A stretch of 64,000 nucleotides of DNA from JAJCYL01 sp965206015 (GCA_965206015.1 CBDBIW010000002.1:310001-374000); one strand, 5' to 3'; positions 55,131-64,000 are shown, counted from the first letter of the stretch. Notes: generated by a model not told the origin, from the sequence alone. Numbers and translations are program-made.

Positions 55131-56312
55131 TCATGATTCATTGATGGCTTCTAGAATGATGTTGGAGGCCAGGGCAATCTCATCTTCAGATATTGTAAGC
55201 GGTGGAGCTATACGCATACTATTGTCACAAAAGAGAAACCAGTCTGTGAGTACTCCTTTATTAATGGCTTTATCAATGATCAACCTGAGCTTGTCAAAGG
55301 ATTCAAATTCTACTGCCATCATGAGCCCTTCATTTCTAATCTCTTTGATGATGGGGTGCTTGAGATTTTCTTTGAAAATATTTGCCTTTAGATCAACTGA
55401 TTCGATTACGGATGTTTTTGTCAAAATATTAATGGTGGCAAGTGCTGCCGCAGCTGACACAGGATGACCTCCAAAGGTGGTTATATGTCCGAGGACGGGA
55501 TCATTCTTTAAGACCCCCATTATTTCATGAGTGCTGATAAAAGCACCAATTGGCATCCCACCACCCATGCCTTTAGCACTAGTGATAATATCAGGCAGAA
55601 TATCGTAATGTTCGAATGCCCAAAATTTGCCAGTTCGACCAAAACCGCACTGGATTTCATCTAAGACTAGCAGGGCCTGATGCTTATTACAACATTCCCG
55701 CAGGGTTTGAAAGTATTCAGTATTAGCCGTTCTCATGCCAGCCTCACCTTGTATGGTTTCAATTACTACAGCTGCTGTGTTTTTGGTGACCAGATTTAAA
55801 TCCTCCAGGTAACCAAACCGTATTTGTCTCGATCCTGGAACGAGTGGTCTAAATGCTCTCTTGAAATCTTCTGAACCACTAATTGAAAGTGCTCCATGGG
55901 AGGAGCCATGGTATGCATTGAAACAGGAGATAATTTCATATTTTCTGGTAAAGCGCTTAGCAAGTTTAATGGCACCTTCTATCGCCTCAGAACCAGAGTT
56001 AACTAAGTACACGTTGTCTAAATGATCTGGTAAAGTGCTAACCAGAGCTTCCGCAAGTTTAACTTGAGGGGTCTGGACCAACTCTCCGAATACCATAAGG
56101 TGCAGGTGCTTGTCAATTTGGTCCTTTATTGCAGCAATTACTTGTGGATGTCTGTGCCCGACAGAACTGACGCCAATGCCACTAATTAAATCGATATATT
56201 TTTTATTAGGCCCATGGAGCCACACGCCGTCGGCACTTTCTACTTCAATTACAAGTGGAAAATCTGAGGTTTGAGCCAGGTTCCTTAAGAATAAGTCTCT
56301 ATTCGATATCAA
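55131..56312 (-). CDS. class III PLP-dependent aminotransferase
   Basis: A 393-aa fold-type I aminotransferase of the acetylornithine/ornithine/GABA group. Visible motifs: DLISGIGVSSVGHRHPQVIA, VNSGSEAIEGAIKLAKRFTR, FNAYHGSSHGALSISGS, AVVIETIQGEAGMR, VLDEIQCGFGRTGKFWAFEH and ITSAKGMGGGMPIGAFI (PLP Lys in SAKG). The substrate cannot be assigned. Gene order does not show an arginine cluster. A perfect hairpin lies 34 bp upstream of the ATG. Confidence 0.88.
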   Translation of the reverse strand: MISNRDLFLRNLAQTSDFPLVIEVESADGVWLHGPNKKYIDLISGIGVSSVGHRHPQVIAAIKDQIDKHLHLMVFGELVQTPQVKLAEALVSTLPDHLDNVYLVNSGSEAIEGAIKLAKRFTRKYEIISCFNAYHGSSHGALSISGSEDFKRAFRPLVPGSRQIRFGYLEDLNLVTKNTAAVVIETIQGEAGMRTANTEYFQTLRECCNKHQALLVLDEIQCGFGRTGKFWAFEHYDILPDIITSAKGMGGGMPIGAFISTHEIMGVLKNDPVLGHITTFGGHPVSAAAALATINILTKTSVIESVDLKANIFKENLKHPIIKEIRNEGLMMAVEFESFDKLRLIIDKAINKGVLTDWFLFCDNSMRIAPPLTISEDEIALASNIILEAINES

Positions 56313-56345
56313 AGCGACTGAAGTTCTATTGAATTATTTTAATAC

Positions 56346-56365
56346 CCAGGGAGTGTATTCCCTGG
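56346..56365. promoter_or_regulatory. 7-bp perfect hairpin upstream of the aminotransferase
   Basis: CCAGGGA (56346-56352), six-base loop, TCCCTGG (56359-56365). No long T-run follows on either strand, so an operator or 5'-leader structure is as likely as a terminator. Confidence 0.4.
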
Positions 56366-56546
56366 TTGTAATTGATTTATTAATTGACTGTTTTGCGTTA
56401 TGTTCAACAATAATCCAGATGAAAGGTCTTTTTTCTAATTTGTGGGACAACCAGATTTAGCACTATGGAGATTCCCTGCTTCACGACTGTTAATACCAAC
56501 AATAATATTAACCTTTTGCAACGGTCTTAAATAAGATGAAAATAAA

Positions 56547-56586
56547 CCAACAACACCTCAGCTTACTGCTGAGGGTATTTTGTTGG
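56547..56586 (-). terminator. long hairpin terminator of the LRR gene
   Basis: Outer arms CCAACAA (56547-56553) and TTGTTGG (56580-56586) enclose inner arms CCTCAGC (56556-56562) and GCTGAGG (56568-56574). It lies 14 bp downstream of the LRR gene stop on the minus strand. Confidence 0.6.
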
Positions 56587-56600
56587 CTTGAGGATAATAC

Positions 56601-59600
56601 TTATCTGTCTATAATCACTTTATAAGAGGCAACTGGCAATGATGCCTCGGCCATGTCTACAAAGACTAACATATAAATTCCTTCCGGTAGTTTAGATGTA
56701 TCAAAATCTATCTTTCTGTAGCGACCGTTTTCAATTTTAGCCGTCAGCAACTGATGGCCGGTAAGATCGGTCAGGTAAACCCCAATGTTTTCTGAATTCA
56801 GCTTTTCATAATCGATGGTAACGTAATCCTTCGCCGGATTAGGATAGATGGTTAAATCCTTGAAGTACTTCCTGTAAAAACCGGTTTCCTCAATCAGTTC
56901 CAATGAAATGCCAAGTTCTGTAACCAAGGCAGCTACGTTAAAAAACTGCTCTTCCATGAGCGGATCAATCTTGAATTCTATCAGGGTTGTGGTATCCATT
57001 GGGATTCCCGGGAACTGGACATTCAATAAATAGTCGCCCGGTGGCACGTTAGGGAATCCAAACCGGCCCTCGTCGTCCGTCTCTGTATAAGCCACCAGTG
57101 CAATCTCCTGCTGGAGTTGACGGCGTCGGGTGACCAGTTTATTCAAGGATACACCGGCACGGCGCACCCGCCTTCTTGCCCTGACCCTTAAACCTGCCTC
57201 AGAATCCACCACAGAGTCTGGCAAATCTGATTCAATACTACCTACGATCAATGCATCATTTACTTCCGGGTCAAAGGGTGGCGGGATAAAGATCATGTCA
57301 ATATTTATGCCCGTTGTCGATGTCCTTAACTGTAGCGTATCAGCAAACACCCAGTCACCGGTTTTACCATAATAGGTCTGCAACACACTATCCATGAATG
57401 ATTTTCCTGGTCTGGCCTTCAATATGTAATCACCCGGGATAAGGCCATCCAGAAAATAGGCCCCATTCGCATCAAAGGTCACAGTGTCCAGAGCAGTAAA
57501 TGGTCGGCCGGGGGCCTCAATCTCGTAGACAATCAAATCTCCTTCTGTCAAAACGGATCCGACATCCGGATCAATTCCGGCGGTACCAGAAACGTCTGTT
57601 ACTGCGAATACATTTTGGTTTCTGTTTCTGATGATCAATCCCGGCAGTAGCGGATTGGAAACCTCAACGTAGAAGATTCCCATGGTTTCGAATTTGATGC
57701 TATCAATCACCAAACCACGTGCTGTCCCTCCCTCAATGGCCGTTCCGGGGGTTTCTTCGGGCGTAGCAAACCCTTCAATAGTCCGTCTTGGTTTTTTGTA
57801 CCATTGATAAGTATTCCGGGTTCCCGAAATGTCAATCGATACAACTGCCCGTTCATTGACCCGGACCAGCTCGGTCGTGGTCACCCCATACCTGCGTTGA
57901 GGGGTGAACAGGAATTCAAATTGCGCCTGGGCAACATTTATTTCCAGATCTTCAAATCCAAGCCGGTTTCCAGAAACATCCAGTGACATCAGATGCTTCA
58001 GTCCGGTCATGTCTGGAATTCCCCTCAGCTCATTTTGAGATAAATCAACAGAAACCAACGCACCAATATCCTGCAGGTCAATGGCCAAGGTGTCTTGCAG
58101 ATTATTGTCAGGCAAACTAATGCCGGTTACCCGATTATTCTCTACGGTAATGCCAGACCACGTGGCCAGTGGTCCTGTCAGCCAGTTTGTACTTTTCACC
58201 CAATTAGCCCCTTTGGCCGATTCGAAAACGGCGACCAGAGCCAGGCTATCCCTTCTTATTGAGGAGACCCTGACCAAAAATGGTTTAGTCCTTAATGTAA
58301 CATTTTCAAGCTCCGGATTGGTGACTTGCGCCACATAGGATCCTTCACTTTCAAACCGGATGTTCTCCAGTGTGAAGGTTCCCGATGCTCCCCCCGCAGG
58401 AAATGCCACACTGTCTTTTAGCCAGCTGTATACATTATTAGTCCCGGGGATGGTGCGGTCCGGGGTCTGCGATTCATCCACCTCAGCCAGAATGCTGGTT
58501 AACTTCAGCAGTTCCTGCTGGGGTGCTAAAACTACCCCGGGAACAGCCTGATTGGGTATCAGGCTGTTAAAGTCTAACAGGTTCCCCGACAGGTTCAGGG
58601 AAGTGACCGTTCCGGATAGGTTCATTGCAGGTACAGTGTGGAGGTCATTCCCCGACAGGTCAACCACAGCAAGCTCAGCCATGTCGTTGATCTCTACCGG
58701 TACCCCGCCCTCCAGATTATTGTCAGGCAAACTAATGCCGGTTACCCGATTACTGGCTACGGTAATGCCAGACCAGTCAGACACCGGACCTGCCAGCCAG
58801 TTATCCTTATTGTCCCAATTGAAACCATCGGTTGCATTGAATAAAGCCACCAGGGCTAATGAATCTGACTGGTTTAAGGATTCAGATACGCCCATCACTG
58901 CAATATCTGAACTTTGCAGTGTCAGGGCAGGAGCGTTGGGGTGGGTAACTTGTACGAAATAAATGCCATCGTCAGCCGGCACGGTATAGGAAGGTATGGT
59001 ATAGGATGTTGCATTGGCGGACGGTATGGCCACACCGTCTTTGAACCACTGATAGGCATTGTTCCCGTCATCTTCAGTTGAAATGGATAGATCGATATCG
59101 GCACCTGCGGCAGGATTTAACTGCTGCTCTGGTCCGAAAGGATTTTGAGGGGAATAACGACCTGCGGTTACGTTGGGAATAATGTCCCCGAATTCAAAAT
59201 TGTTGTTCCTAATATCAAAATCATATACTACAGAATTCAGGGCACTCATATCGGGAATATCATCAAACTGATTCTCTGAAATATAAAATATAAAAAGATT
59301 AGTGAGAGTCGCCCATGAGGCAGGGATTGGCCCGTCCAACTGGTTGGACGACAAACCAAGACCTGTCAATTGGGTGAGGCCTCCCAGTTCCATGGGTATA
59401 TTTCCGGTAAGCTGATTGTTCCTAAGATCCAAAGCCGTAAGTTCCGTCAAGTTTCCCAATTCCATGGGTATATTTCCGGTAAGCTGATTGTCACCAAGAT
59501 CCAAAATCGTAAGTTCCGTCAAATTTCCAATCAGGGCAGGGATTGGCCCCTCCAACTGGTTGTCCCTCAAATCAAGTTCTGTCACCCTTCCTCCAGTCAC

Positions 59601-62324
59601 GGTTACCCCATGCCAGGTATCAGCGTTTTGACCAGACTGAAGCCAATTGGTATTATTACGCCAACCGGGTCCATTGGTGGCATTGTAGATCGCCACCAGG
59701 GCTAATGAATCTGACTGGTTTAAGGCTACCATCACTGCAATATCTGAACTTTGCAGTGTCAGGGCAGGAGCGTTGGGGTTGGTAACTTGTACGAAATAAA
59801 TGCCCTCGTCAGCCGGCACGGTATAGGATGTTGCATTGGCGGACGGTATGGCCACACCGTCTTTGAACCACTGATAGGCATTGTTCCCGTCATCTTCAGT
59901 TGAAATGGATAGATCGACATTGGCACCTGCGGCAGGATTTAACTGCTGCTCTGGTCCGAAAGGATTTTGAGGGGAATAACGACCTGCGGTTACGTTGGGA
60001 ATAATGTCCCCGAATTCAAAATTGTTGTTGCTAATATTAAAATCAAATCGATCAAAATTCAGGGCACTCATATCGGGAATATCATCAAACTGATTCCCTG
60101 AAATATCAAATATATCAAGATTAGTGAAAGTCGCCCATGAGGCAGGGATTGGCCCGGCCAACTGGTTGTTCCTAAGATACAAAAACGTAAGTGCTGTCAA
60201 GTTTCCCAGTTCCATGGGTATATTTCCGGTAAGCTGATTGTCACTAAGAGACAAAATCGTAAGCTCCGTCAAGTTTCCCAATTCCATGGGTATATTTCCG
60301 GTAAGCTGATTGAACGAAAGAGACAAATCCGTAAGTTCCGTCAAATTTCCCAGTTCCATGGGTATATTTCCGGTAAGCCGATTGTCACTAAGCACCAAAC
60401 GCGTAAGTTCCGTCAAATTTCCAATCAGGGCAGGGATTGGCCCGTCCAACTGGTTGGCTGACAAACGAAGTCCTGTCACCCTTCCTTCAGTCACGGTTAC
60501 CCCATGCCAGGTATCAGCGTTTTGACCAGACTGAAGCCAATTGGTATTATTACGCCAACCGGGTCCATTGGTGGCATTGTAGATCGCCACCAGGGCTAAT
60601 GAATCTGACTGGTTTAAGGCTACCATCACTGCAATATCTGAACTTTGCAGTGTCAGGGCAGGAGCGTTGGGGTTGGTAACTTCTACGAAATAAATGCCAT
60701 CGTCAGCCGACACGGTATAGGATGTTGCATTGGCGGACGGTATGGCCACACCGTCTTTGAACCACTGATAGACATTGTTCCCGTCATCTTCAGTTGAAAT
60801 GGATAGATCGACATTGGCACCTGCGATAGGATTTAACTGCTGCTCTGGTCCGAAAGGATTTTGAGGGGAATAACGACCTGCGGTTACGTTGGGAATAATG
60901 TCCCCGAATTCAAAATTGTTGTTGCTAATATCAAAATCTAAAAAATTCAGGGCACTCATATCGGGAATATCATCAAACTGATTCCCTAAAATATGAAATA
61001 TACCAAGATTAGTGAGAGTCGCCCATGAGGCAGGGATTGGCCCGGCCAACTGGTTGAATGACAAACGAAGTTCTCTCAACCGGGTGAGGCCTCCCAGTTC
61101 CATGGGTATATTTCCGGTAAGCCGATTTCCGGCAAGAGACAAATCCGTAAGTTCCGTCAAGTTTCCCAATTCCATGGGTATATTTCCGGTAAGCTGATTG
61201 TCCCCAAGACCCAAAATCGTAAGTTCCGTCAAATTTCCCATCAGGGCAGGGATTGGCCCGTCCAACTGGTTGGACCACAAATAAAGCTCTCTCAACCGGG
61301 TGAGGCCTCCCAGTTCCATGGGTATATTTCCGGTAAGCTGATTGACCGAAAGATCCAAAAACGTAAGTTCCGTCAAATTTTCCAATTCCATGGGTATATT
61401 TCCGGTAAGCTGATTTCTATCAAGATCCAAACGCGTAAGTTCCGTCAAATTTCCCAATTCAATGGGTATATTTCCGGTAAGCTGATTGAACGAAAGATCC
61501 AAACGCGTAAGTTCCGTCAAGTTTCCCAGTTCCATGGGTATATTTCCGGTAAGCTGATTTGACCAAAGATCCAAACGCGTAAGTTCCGTCAAGTTTCCCA
61601 GTTCCATGGGTATATTTCCGGTAAGCTGGTTGACCCTAAGATCCAAACGCGTAAGTTCCGTCAAGTTTCCCAATTCCATGGGTATATTTCCGGTAAGCTG
61701 ATTGAACGAAAGATACAAATCCGTAAGTTCCGTCAAATTTTCAATCAGGGCAGGGATTGGCCCCTCCAACTGGTTGTTCCTCAAATCAAGTTCTGTCACC
61801 CTTCCTTCAGTCACGGTTACCCCATGCCAGGTAGCAACGTTTTGACCAGACTGAAGCCAATTGGTATTGGTAATCCAATTGGGTCCATTGGTGGCATTGT
61901 AGATCGCCACCAGGGCTAATGAATCACCAACTTTGCTGTCAAACTCGTCATCGGTAATGGTCGCCGTACCTGTATTTTGGTTCGGATCTATTGTAATACC
62001 TGTATCTGCCACTGAAATCAACATCACTTCAATAGTCTCATCCCCTTCCAGGGCTGTATCGTCGTTCACCAGTACGGTAATGGTCGCTGTACTGCTGCCA
62101 GCAGGAATGGTTACCATGTTGGTTGTATTGTCATAATCTGCTCCGCCGGTGGCTGTACCCCCGAACTGGTAGGTCACAGTGATAGCCGATCCCGTGTTGT
62201 TGGTCTCCGACAAAGTCACCGTAAAGGTCGCCGGTGTGGCCGGTTCTGCACCGTTGGTGGCCCTGGTGATGCTAATGGACGGAGTTAACTGAGGCCGGGC
62301 GGATGGCCGGGCTGTTCCTTTCAC
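56601..62324 (-). CDS. giant T9SS-secreted leucine-rich-repeat protein
   Basis: 1907 codons. Order: a Calx-beta domain (ITRATNGAEPATPATFTVTL to about residue 128); five modules each opening DSLALVA plus a WxxxTNW-like cap and carrying 24-residue LRRs of the NLTELTxLxLxxNQLTGNIPMEL type (12, 6 and 5 repeats in modules 1-3, few and divergent in 4-5); linkers with an Ig-like part (YQWFKDGVAIPSANATSYTV); a carboxypeptidase-regulatory-like segment (about 1575-1780); and a type IX secretion domain (TIYPNPAKDYVTIDYEKLNS to the end). The protein should be exported and held at the surface, probably for adhesion or ligand binding. The start given (GTG) is where the frame opens; the signal peptide lies in another frame at 62325-62496, so the gene as read is interrupted. 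Confidence 0.85.
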   Translation of the reverse strand: MKGTARPSARPQLTPSISITRATNGAEPATPATFTVTLSETNNTGSAITVTYQFGGTATGGADYDNTTNMVTIPAGSSTATITVLVNDDTALEGDETIEVMLISVADTGITIDPNQNTGTATITDDEFDSKVGDSLALVAIYNATNGPNWITNTNWLQSGQNVATWHGVTVTEGRVTELDLRNNQLEGPIPALIENLTELTDLYLSFNQLTGNIPMELGNLTELTRLDLRVNQLTGNIPMELGNLTELTRLDLWSNQLTGNIPMELGNLTELTRLDLSFNQLTGNIPIELGNLTELTRLDLDRNQLTGNIPMELENLTELTFLDLSVNQLTGNIPMELGGLTRLRELYLWSNQLDGPIPALMGNLTELTILGLGDNQLTGNIPMELGNLTELTDLSLAGNRLTGNIPMELGGLTRLRELRLSFNQLAGPIPASWATLTNLGIFHILGNQFDDIPDMSALNFLDFDISNNNFEFGDIIPNVTAGRYSPQNPFGPEQQLNPIAGANVDLSISTEDDGNNVYQWFKDGVAIPSANATSYTVSADDGIYFVEVTNPNAPALTLQSSDIAVMVALNQSDSLALVAIYNATNGPGWRNNTNWLQSGQNADTWHGVTVTEGRVTGLRLSANQLDGPIPALIGNLTELTRLVLSDNRLTGNIPMELGNLTELTDLSLSFNQLTGNIPMELGNLTELTILSLSDNQLTGNIPMELGNLTALTFLYLRNNQLAGPIPASWATFTNLDIFDISGNQFDDIPDMSALNFDRFDFNISNNNFEFGDIIPNVTAGRYSPQNPFGPEQQLNPAAGANVDLSISTEDDGNNAYQWFKDGVAIPSANATSYTVPADEGIYFVQVTNPNAPALTLQSSDIAVMVALNQSDSLALVAIYNATNGPGWRNNTNWLQSGQNADTWHGVTVTGGRVTELDLRDNQLEGPIPALIGNLTELTILDLGDNQLTGNIPMELGNLTELTALDLRNNQLTGNIPMELGGLTQLTGLGLSSNQLDGPIPASWATLTNLFIFYISENQFDDIPDMSALNSVVYDFDIRNNNFEFGDIIPNVTAGRYSPQNPFGPEQQLNPAAGADIDLSISTEDDGNNAYQWFKDGVAIPSANATSYTIPSYTVPADDGIYFVQVTHPNAPALTLQSSDIAVMGVSESLNQSDSLALVALFNATDGFNWDNKDNWLAGPVSDWSGITVASNRVTGISLPDNNLEGGVPVEINDMAELAVVDLSGNDLHTVPAMNLSGTVTSLNLSGNLLDFNSLIPNQAVPGVVLAPQQELLKLTSILAEVDESQTPDRTIPGTNNVYSWLKDSVAFPAGGASGTFTLENIRFESEGSYVAQVTNPELENVTLRTKPFLVRVSSIRRDSLALVAVFESAKGANWVKSTNWLTGPLATWSGITVENNRVTGISLPDNNLQDTLAIDLQDIGALVSVDLSQNELRGIPDMTGLKHLMSLDVSGNRLGFEDLEINVAQAQFEFLFTPQRRYGVTTTELVRVNERAVVSIDISGTRNTYQWYKKPRRTIEGFATPEETPGTAIEGGTARGLVIDSIKFETMGIFYVEVSNPLLPGLIIRNRNQNVFAVTDVSGTAGIDPDVGSVLTEGDLIVYEIEAPGRPFTALDTVTFDANGAYFLDGLIPGDYILKARPGKSFMDSVLQTYYGKTGDWVFADTLQLRTSTTGINIDMIFIPPPFDPEVNDALIVGSIESDLPDSVVDSEAGLRVRARRRVRRAGVSLNKLVTRRRQLQQEIALVAYTETDDEGRFGFPNVPPGDYLLNVQFPGIPMDTTTLIEFKIDPLMEEQFFNVAALVTELGISLELIEETGFYRKYFKDLTIYPNPAKDYVTIDYEKLNSENIGVYLTDLTGHQLLTAKIENGRYRKIDFDTSKLPEGIYMLVFVDMAEASLPVASYKVIIDR
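59270..61800 (-). repeat. 72-bp LRR repeats in three modules, with focused variable codons
   Basis: Units of 72 bp carry a nearly invariant block (on the plus strand, ttccatgggtatatttccgg then taagctgatt) alternating with a variable stretch. The hexamer after ctgatt takes the forms gaccga, tctatc, gaacga and tgacca; a variant ctggtt unit has gaccct. They encode residue pairs SV, DR, SF, WS and RV. A triplet about 16 bp further on also varies (aaa, gcg, tcc). Module linkers near 59700 and 60600 are almost identical over about 250 bp. Confidence 0.9.
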
Positions 62325-62496
62325 CGGCAGCAGACAGTACGTCCATGGGGCCGATAAAGAATAAAAAAACAGCTAACGCACACTTGTTGAAGTGCCTGCA
62401 CACAACTCCGGGTTTTGACTTGCCAGTGGAAGCCTTTTTGTTCTTTTTGTAAAAAGTTTCGGGGAAATTATTCAGACAGGACAGGTTGCGCTTCAT
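62325..62496 (-). pseudogene. signal-peptide part of the LRR gene, out of frame
   Basis: From ATG 62496, the frame reads MKRNLSCLNNFPETFYKKNK and then a signal-peptide core CALAVFLFFIGPMDVLSAAG before running on to a stop at 62272. The LRR body is in the +1 frame relative to this and opens within the same stretch. A one-base change between about 62290 and 62330 would fuse them. No long homopolymer lies at the junction. Confidence 0.65.
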
Positions 62497-62683
62497 AACA
62501 GGTTCAGTAAGGGTAAATGATCAGTAAAAGTAAATAATTTGCCTGGATGCCGGTTGCATTTGAAACCCGATCCTTCAGGGTCTGTGGGGCCAAAAATGAT
62601 CGTAATGTGGTTTTGCATCGTAATGTGGTTTTGCCATGCTTTGTGTCAATCCAGTATAAAAGTATACATTTTTTTCAATATAG

Positions 62684-62960
62684 CTAAGCATTGACCGCAT
62701 CATACCAGGTTGTGTAACCTCTTGTTTTCATTGTGCAATTGCAATCTTCTCTATGAATAATGCTGTTCCCTGCCGGGATGTTGGTGATATTTGGGCCGGG
62801 AATTAAGGACTTATAACAGTCGGTGAGGTGTAAAGCATTGTTTTGGTTTAGGTGCTTACCATCATAATCCCCGGAGCCTATTGGCCATGAAAAAGTATTA
62901 TGGACCAATCTCCCGCAGCCGGAGGAAATCTGAAATAGCTGTTGTATAATAAATATTTTT
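62684..62960 (-). pseudogene. 3' part of a small hypothetical gene, interrupted by IS1-type element
   Basis: The frame is open from the IS1-type edge to a stop at 62684 and encodes FQISSGCGRLVHNTFSWPIG, DYDGKHLNQNNALHLTDCYK, NIPAGNSIIHREDCNCTMKT and RGYTTWYDAVNA. There is no ATG (TTG at 62908 at best). No family recognised; the cysteines suggest a secreted protein. A signal-peptide-like ORF start lies just beyond the IS at 63727. Confidence 0.4.
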
Positions 62961-63683
62961 GCTAATTAAATATAGTTAATGTGTGATTTCGATGATGCAT
63001 CAAAAGCAAAACGGATAAAGTAAGCATCTCAATACTGTTTGAACAGCCCTTTGATTTTCTTCTCATGCTTGCCAAAAAATGCCTGAACAAGCTATTATAG
63101 CCTTCTACGGTAAAAGTTTCTGCTTTTGATTGAATGTGTTTGTCTTTAGGGACCATGTGCTCGTATGACTTCCGGTAATCACTTGCTAGAGTATTCATCC
63201 GGTTAGTGCCTATTAGCCCCCAGAGCTTTTTTGCTGTCTCAGTACTTCTGTCGCCAATAACGAAATTGATGAACTTTTTCCCCTATCGATCAACAGCAAT
63301 CCAAATCCAGCAATAGTGTTTCCAATGTAGCTGTGCATCTGGTCAAGCTCTACGAAATCCACTTCGGAACCGCTATTGGACAAGGACTGCACTTCTTGGC
63401 CAAAACCCCTTATCCAGTTTAACACAGATACATTGCTCACGTTGAGTATTCTACCGATTGACCGAAAACCCAACCCTTCAAGATATAATTGCAGGGCGTA
63501 TTTTTTCAACTCTTTTGGTTTGGCCGTAGATTTTTGTTGTACCGTATAGTGGTAGCCGCATTTTTTACACTTATACCTTTGTTTTCCTTTTATCTTGCCG
63601 GATTTAATGACAGCACGGTTTGAACACTTAAGGACAATTCATGGCTTTTTTCTGTAAAAATAAGAAAACTATATATAATTAGC
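62961..63683 (-). mobile_element. IS1-family element, decayed
   Basis: A 723-bp element, normal for IS1. Its ends are GCTAATTAAATATAGTT (62961-62977) and the inverse of GCTAATTATATATAGTT (63683-63667), 16 of 17 bases alike. It contains one transposase gene with frameshifts. Flanking bases (aaatattttt on the left, aataccaaaa on the right) do not show a clear target duplication. Confidence 0.75.
62962..63642 (-). pseudogene. IS1-family transposase, frameshifted
   Basis: From ATG 63642 the text should read MNCPKCSNRAVIKSGKIKGK and YKCKKCGYHYTVQQKS, but one extra T after CC makes a stop at once. An ORF at 63509-63213 continues with YALQLYLEGLGFRSIGRIL (HTH) and DFVELDQMHSYIG, then shifts near 63260. 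The C-terminal ORF (63198-62962) has NTLASDYRKSYEHMVPKDKH, SKAETFTVEGYNSLFRHFLA and RMRRKS-like text. All IS1 landmarks are present, but the frame is broken at least twice. Confidence 0.8.
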
Positions 63684-63727
63684 AATACCAAAACAACAAA
63701 CCTTAAAAGGAAAATTCTACTCATCAT
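63684..63727 (-). pseudogene. possible signal-peptide start of the gene split by IS1
   Basis: ATG 63727 opens MMSRIFLLRFVVLV, a signal-peptide-like sequence that runs into the IS1 end at 63683. Joined across the IS it would precede the frame at 62960. Frame agreement depends on the size of an uncertain target duplication. Confidence 0.3.
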
Positions 63728-63829
63728 TTCTTTGGGTCAAATTCTATTAACAAAGTTGGTGTTCTTACTTAATGGTAAATAACCCCCGATATAAAATTAC
63801 TTCCTTGACACAAATTCGCTTCTTATCCT

Positions 63830-64000
63830 TTAAAGCCATTGTTGGTCATTAACGCTCTTTTCATTTTCAACCGTACCGGTGTGTTTTGTTTCCTTCGGTT
63901 CAAAAAGAAGTACCCACACTAGTTCACCATTTTCAGTACGTGGAAAATGCTCAACCCCTTTCGGCACTACAATCATTTCCCCTTCTTTTATGCTCTCTAT
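63830..64000 (-). CDS. cupin-domain protein, C-terminal part (window edge)
   Basis: The last 56 codons of a gene entering from the right edge. SIKEGEMIVVPKGVEHFPRT and GELVWVLLFEPKETKHTGTV are the second cupin motif (PxGxxHxP type) and the strand after it. These small cupins bind a metal and are mostly of unknown function. The stop is at 63830. Confidence 0.75.
   Translation of the reverse strand: MESIKEGEMIVVPKGVEHFPRTENGELVWVLLFEPKETKHTGTVENEKSVNDQQWL

Noticed and set aside
59270..61800. Regular 72-bp repeats resembling a CRISPR-like array
   Set aside because: The repeats are in frame within a long ORF and encode 24-residue LRRs; unit and variable parts do not fit CRISPR spacing, and no cas gene is near.

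Overview
The window looks like chromosomal DNA of a marine or soil Bacteroidota, most likely order Cytophagales. The grounds are low GC, TAnnTTTG-type promoters, SusC/SusD, type IX secretion (T9SS) C-terminal sorting domains, serine palmitoyltransferase, a small histone-H1-like protein, DUF1015, and TamB beside tsaD. The genus cannot be fixed from sequence alone.

Layout. 1-12 kb is accessory DNA. It starts with a broken giant T9SS surface gene (CotH kinase fold, PKD, DUF285, cadherin-like and four DUF5011 repeats). Two copies of the same dead nested insertion sequence follow (IS5-family transposase cut by a deleted IS3-type element; 3046-4569 and 9626-11231). Between them lie a type II restriction-modification locus (HTH regulator, DNA methyltransferase, Bpu10I-like nuclease) with an ISAzo13 element wedged into it, and a group of small membrane genes ending in an attC-like imperfect palindrome. 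11.7-19.2 kb carries a methyltransferase, a rhomboid protease, a glycosyltransferase/ACP/ketosynthase run, a GNAT protein and a decayed universal stress protein. 19.2-31.5 kb is one minus-strand locus: SusC, SusD, a 1112-aa VCBS/ASPIC lipoprotein, a PAP2/vanadium-haloperoxidase-like lipoprotein, a CRTAC1-type protein and a stub of a family 2 glycoside hydrolase.

31.5-33.9 kb is a decayed IS5-type transposase gene split by a roughly 1-kb insert carrying a higBA toxin-antitoxin pair and a SprT-like fragment, bounded by a 4-bp direct repeat. 34-56.3 kb is mostly housekeeping: galK, a second PAP2/haloperoxidase-like T9SS protein, tRNA-Arg(ACG), dtd, maf, DUF1015, a biotin carboxylase, serine palmitoyltransferase, a histone-H1-like protein, dapA, ligA, tsaD, tamB, a truncated MATE pump and a class III aminotransferase.

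56.6-62.5 kb is a giant T9SS-secreted leucine-rich-repeat gene. Its 72-bp repeats are almost identical except at the codons for solvent-facing beta-strand residues. Its signal peptide is in a different frame from the body. The end of the window holds an IS1-type relic, possibly splitting a small secreted-protein gene, and the 3' end of a cupin gene.

The main themes are strong IS activity and decay, several genes broken by short tandem duplications or single-base shifts, and repeat-rich surface proteins. The two most interesting leads are the focused hypervariability of the LRR protein and the small accessory module at 4.6-9.6 kb (R-M operon, palindromic operator, attC-like site).
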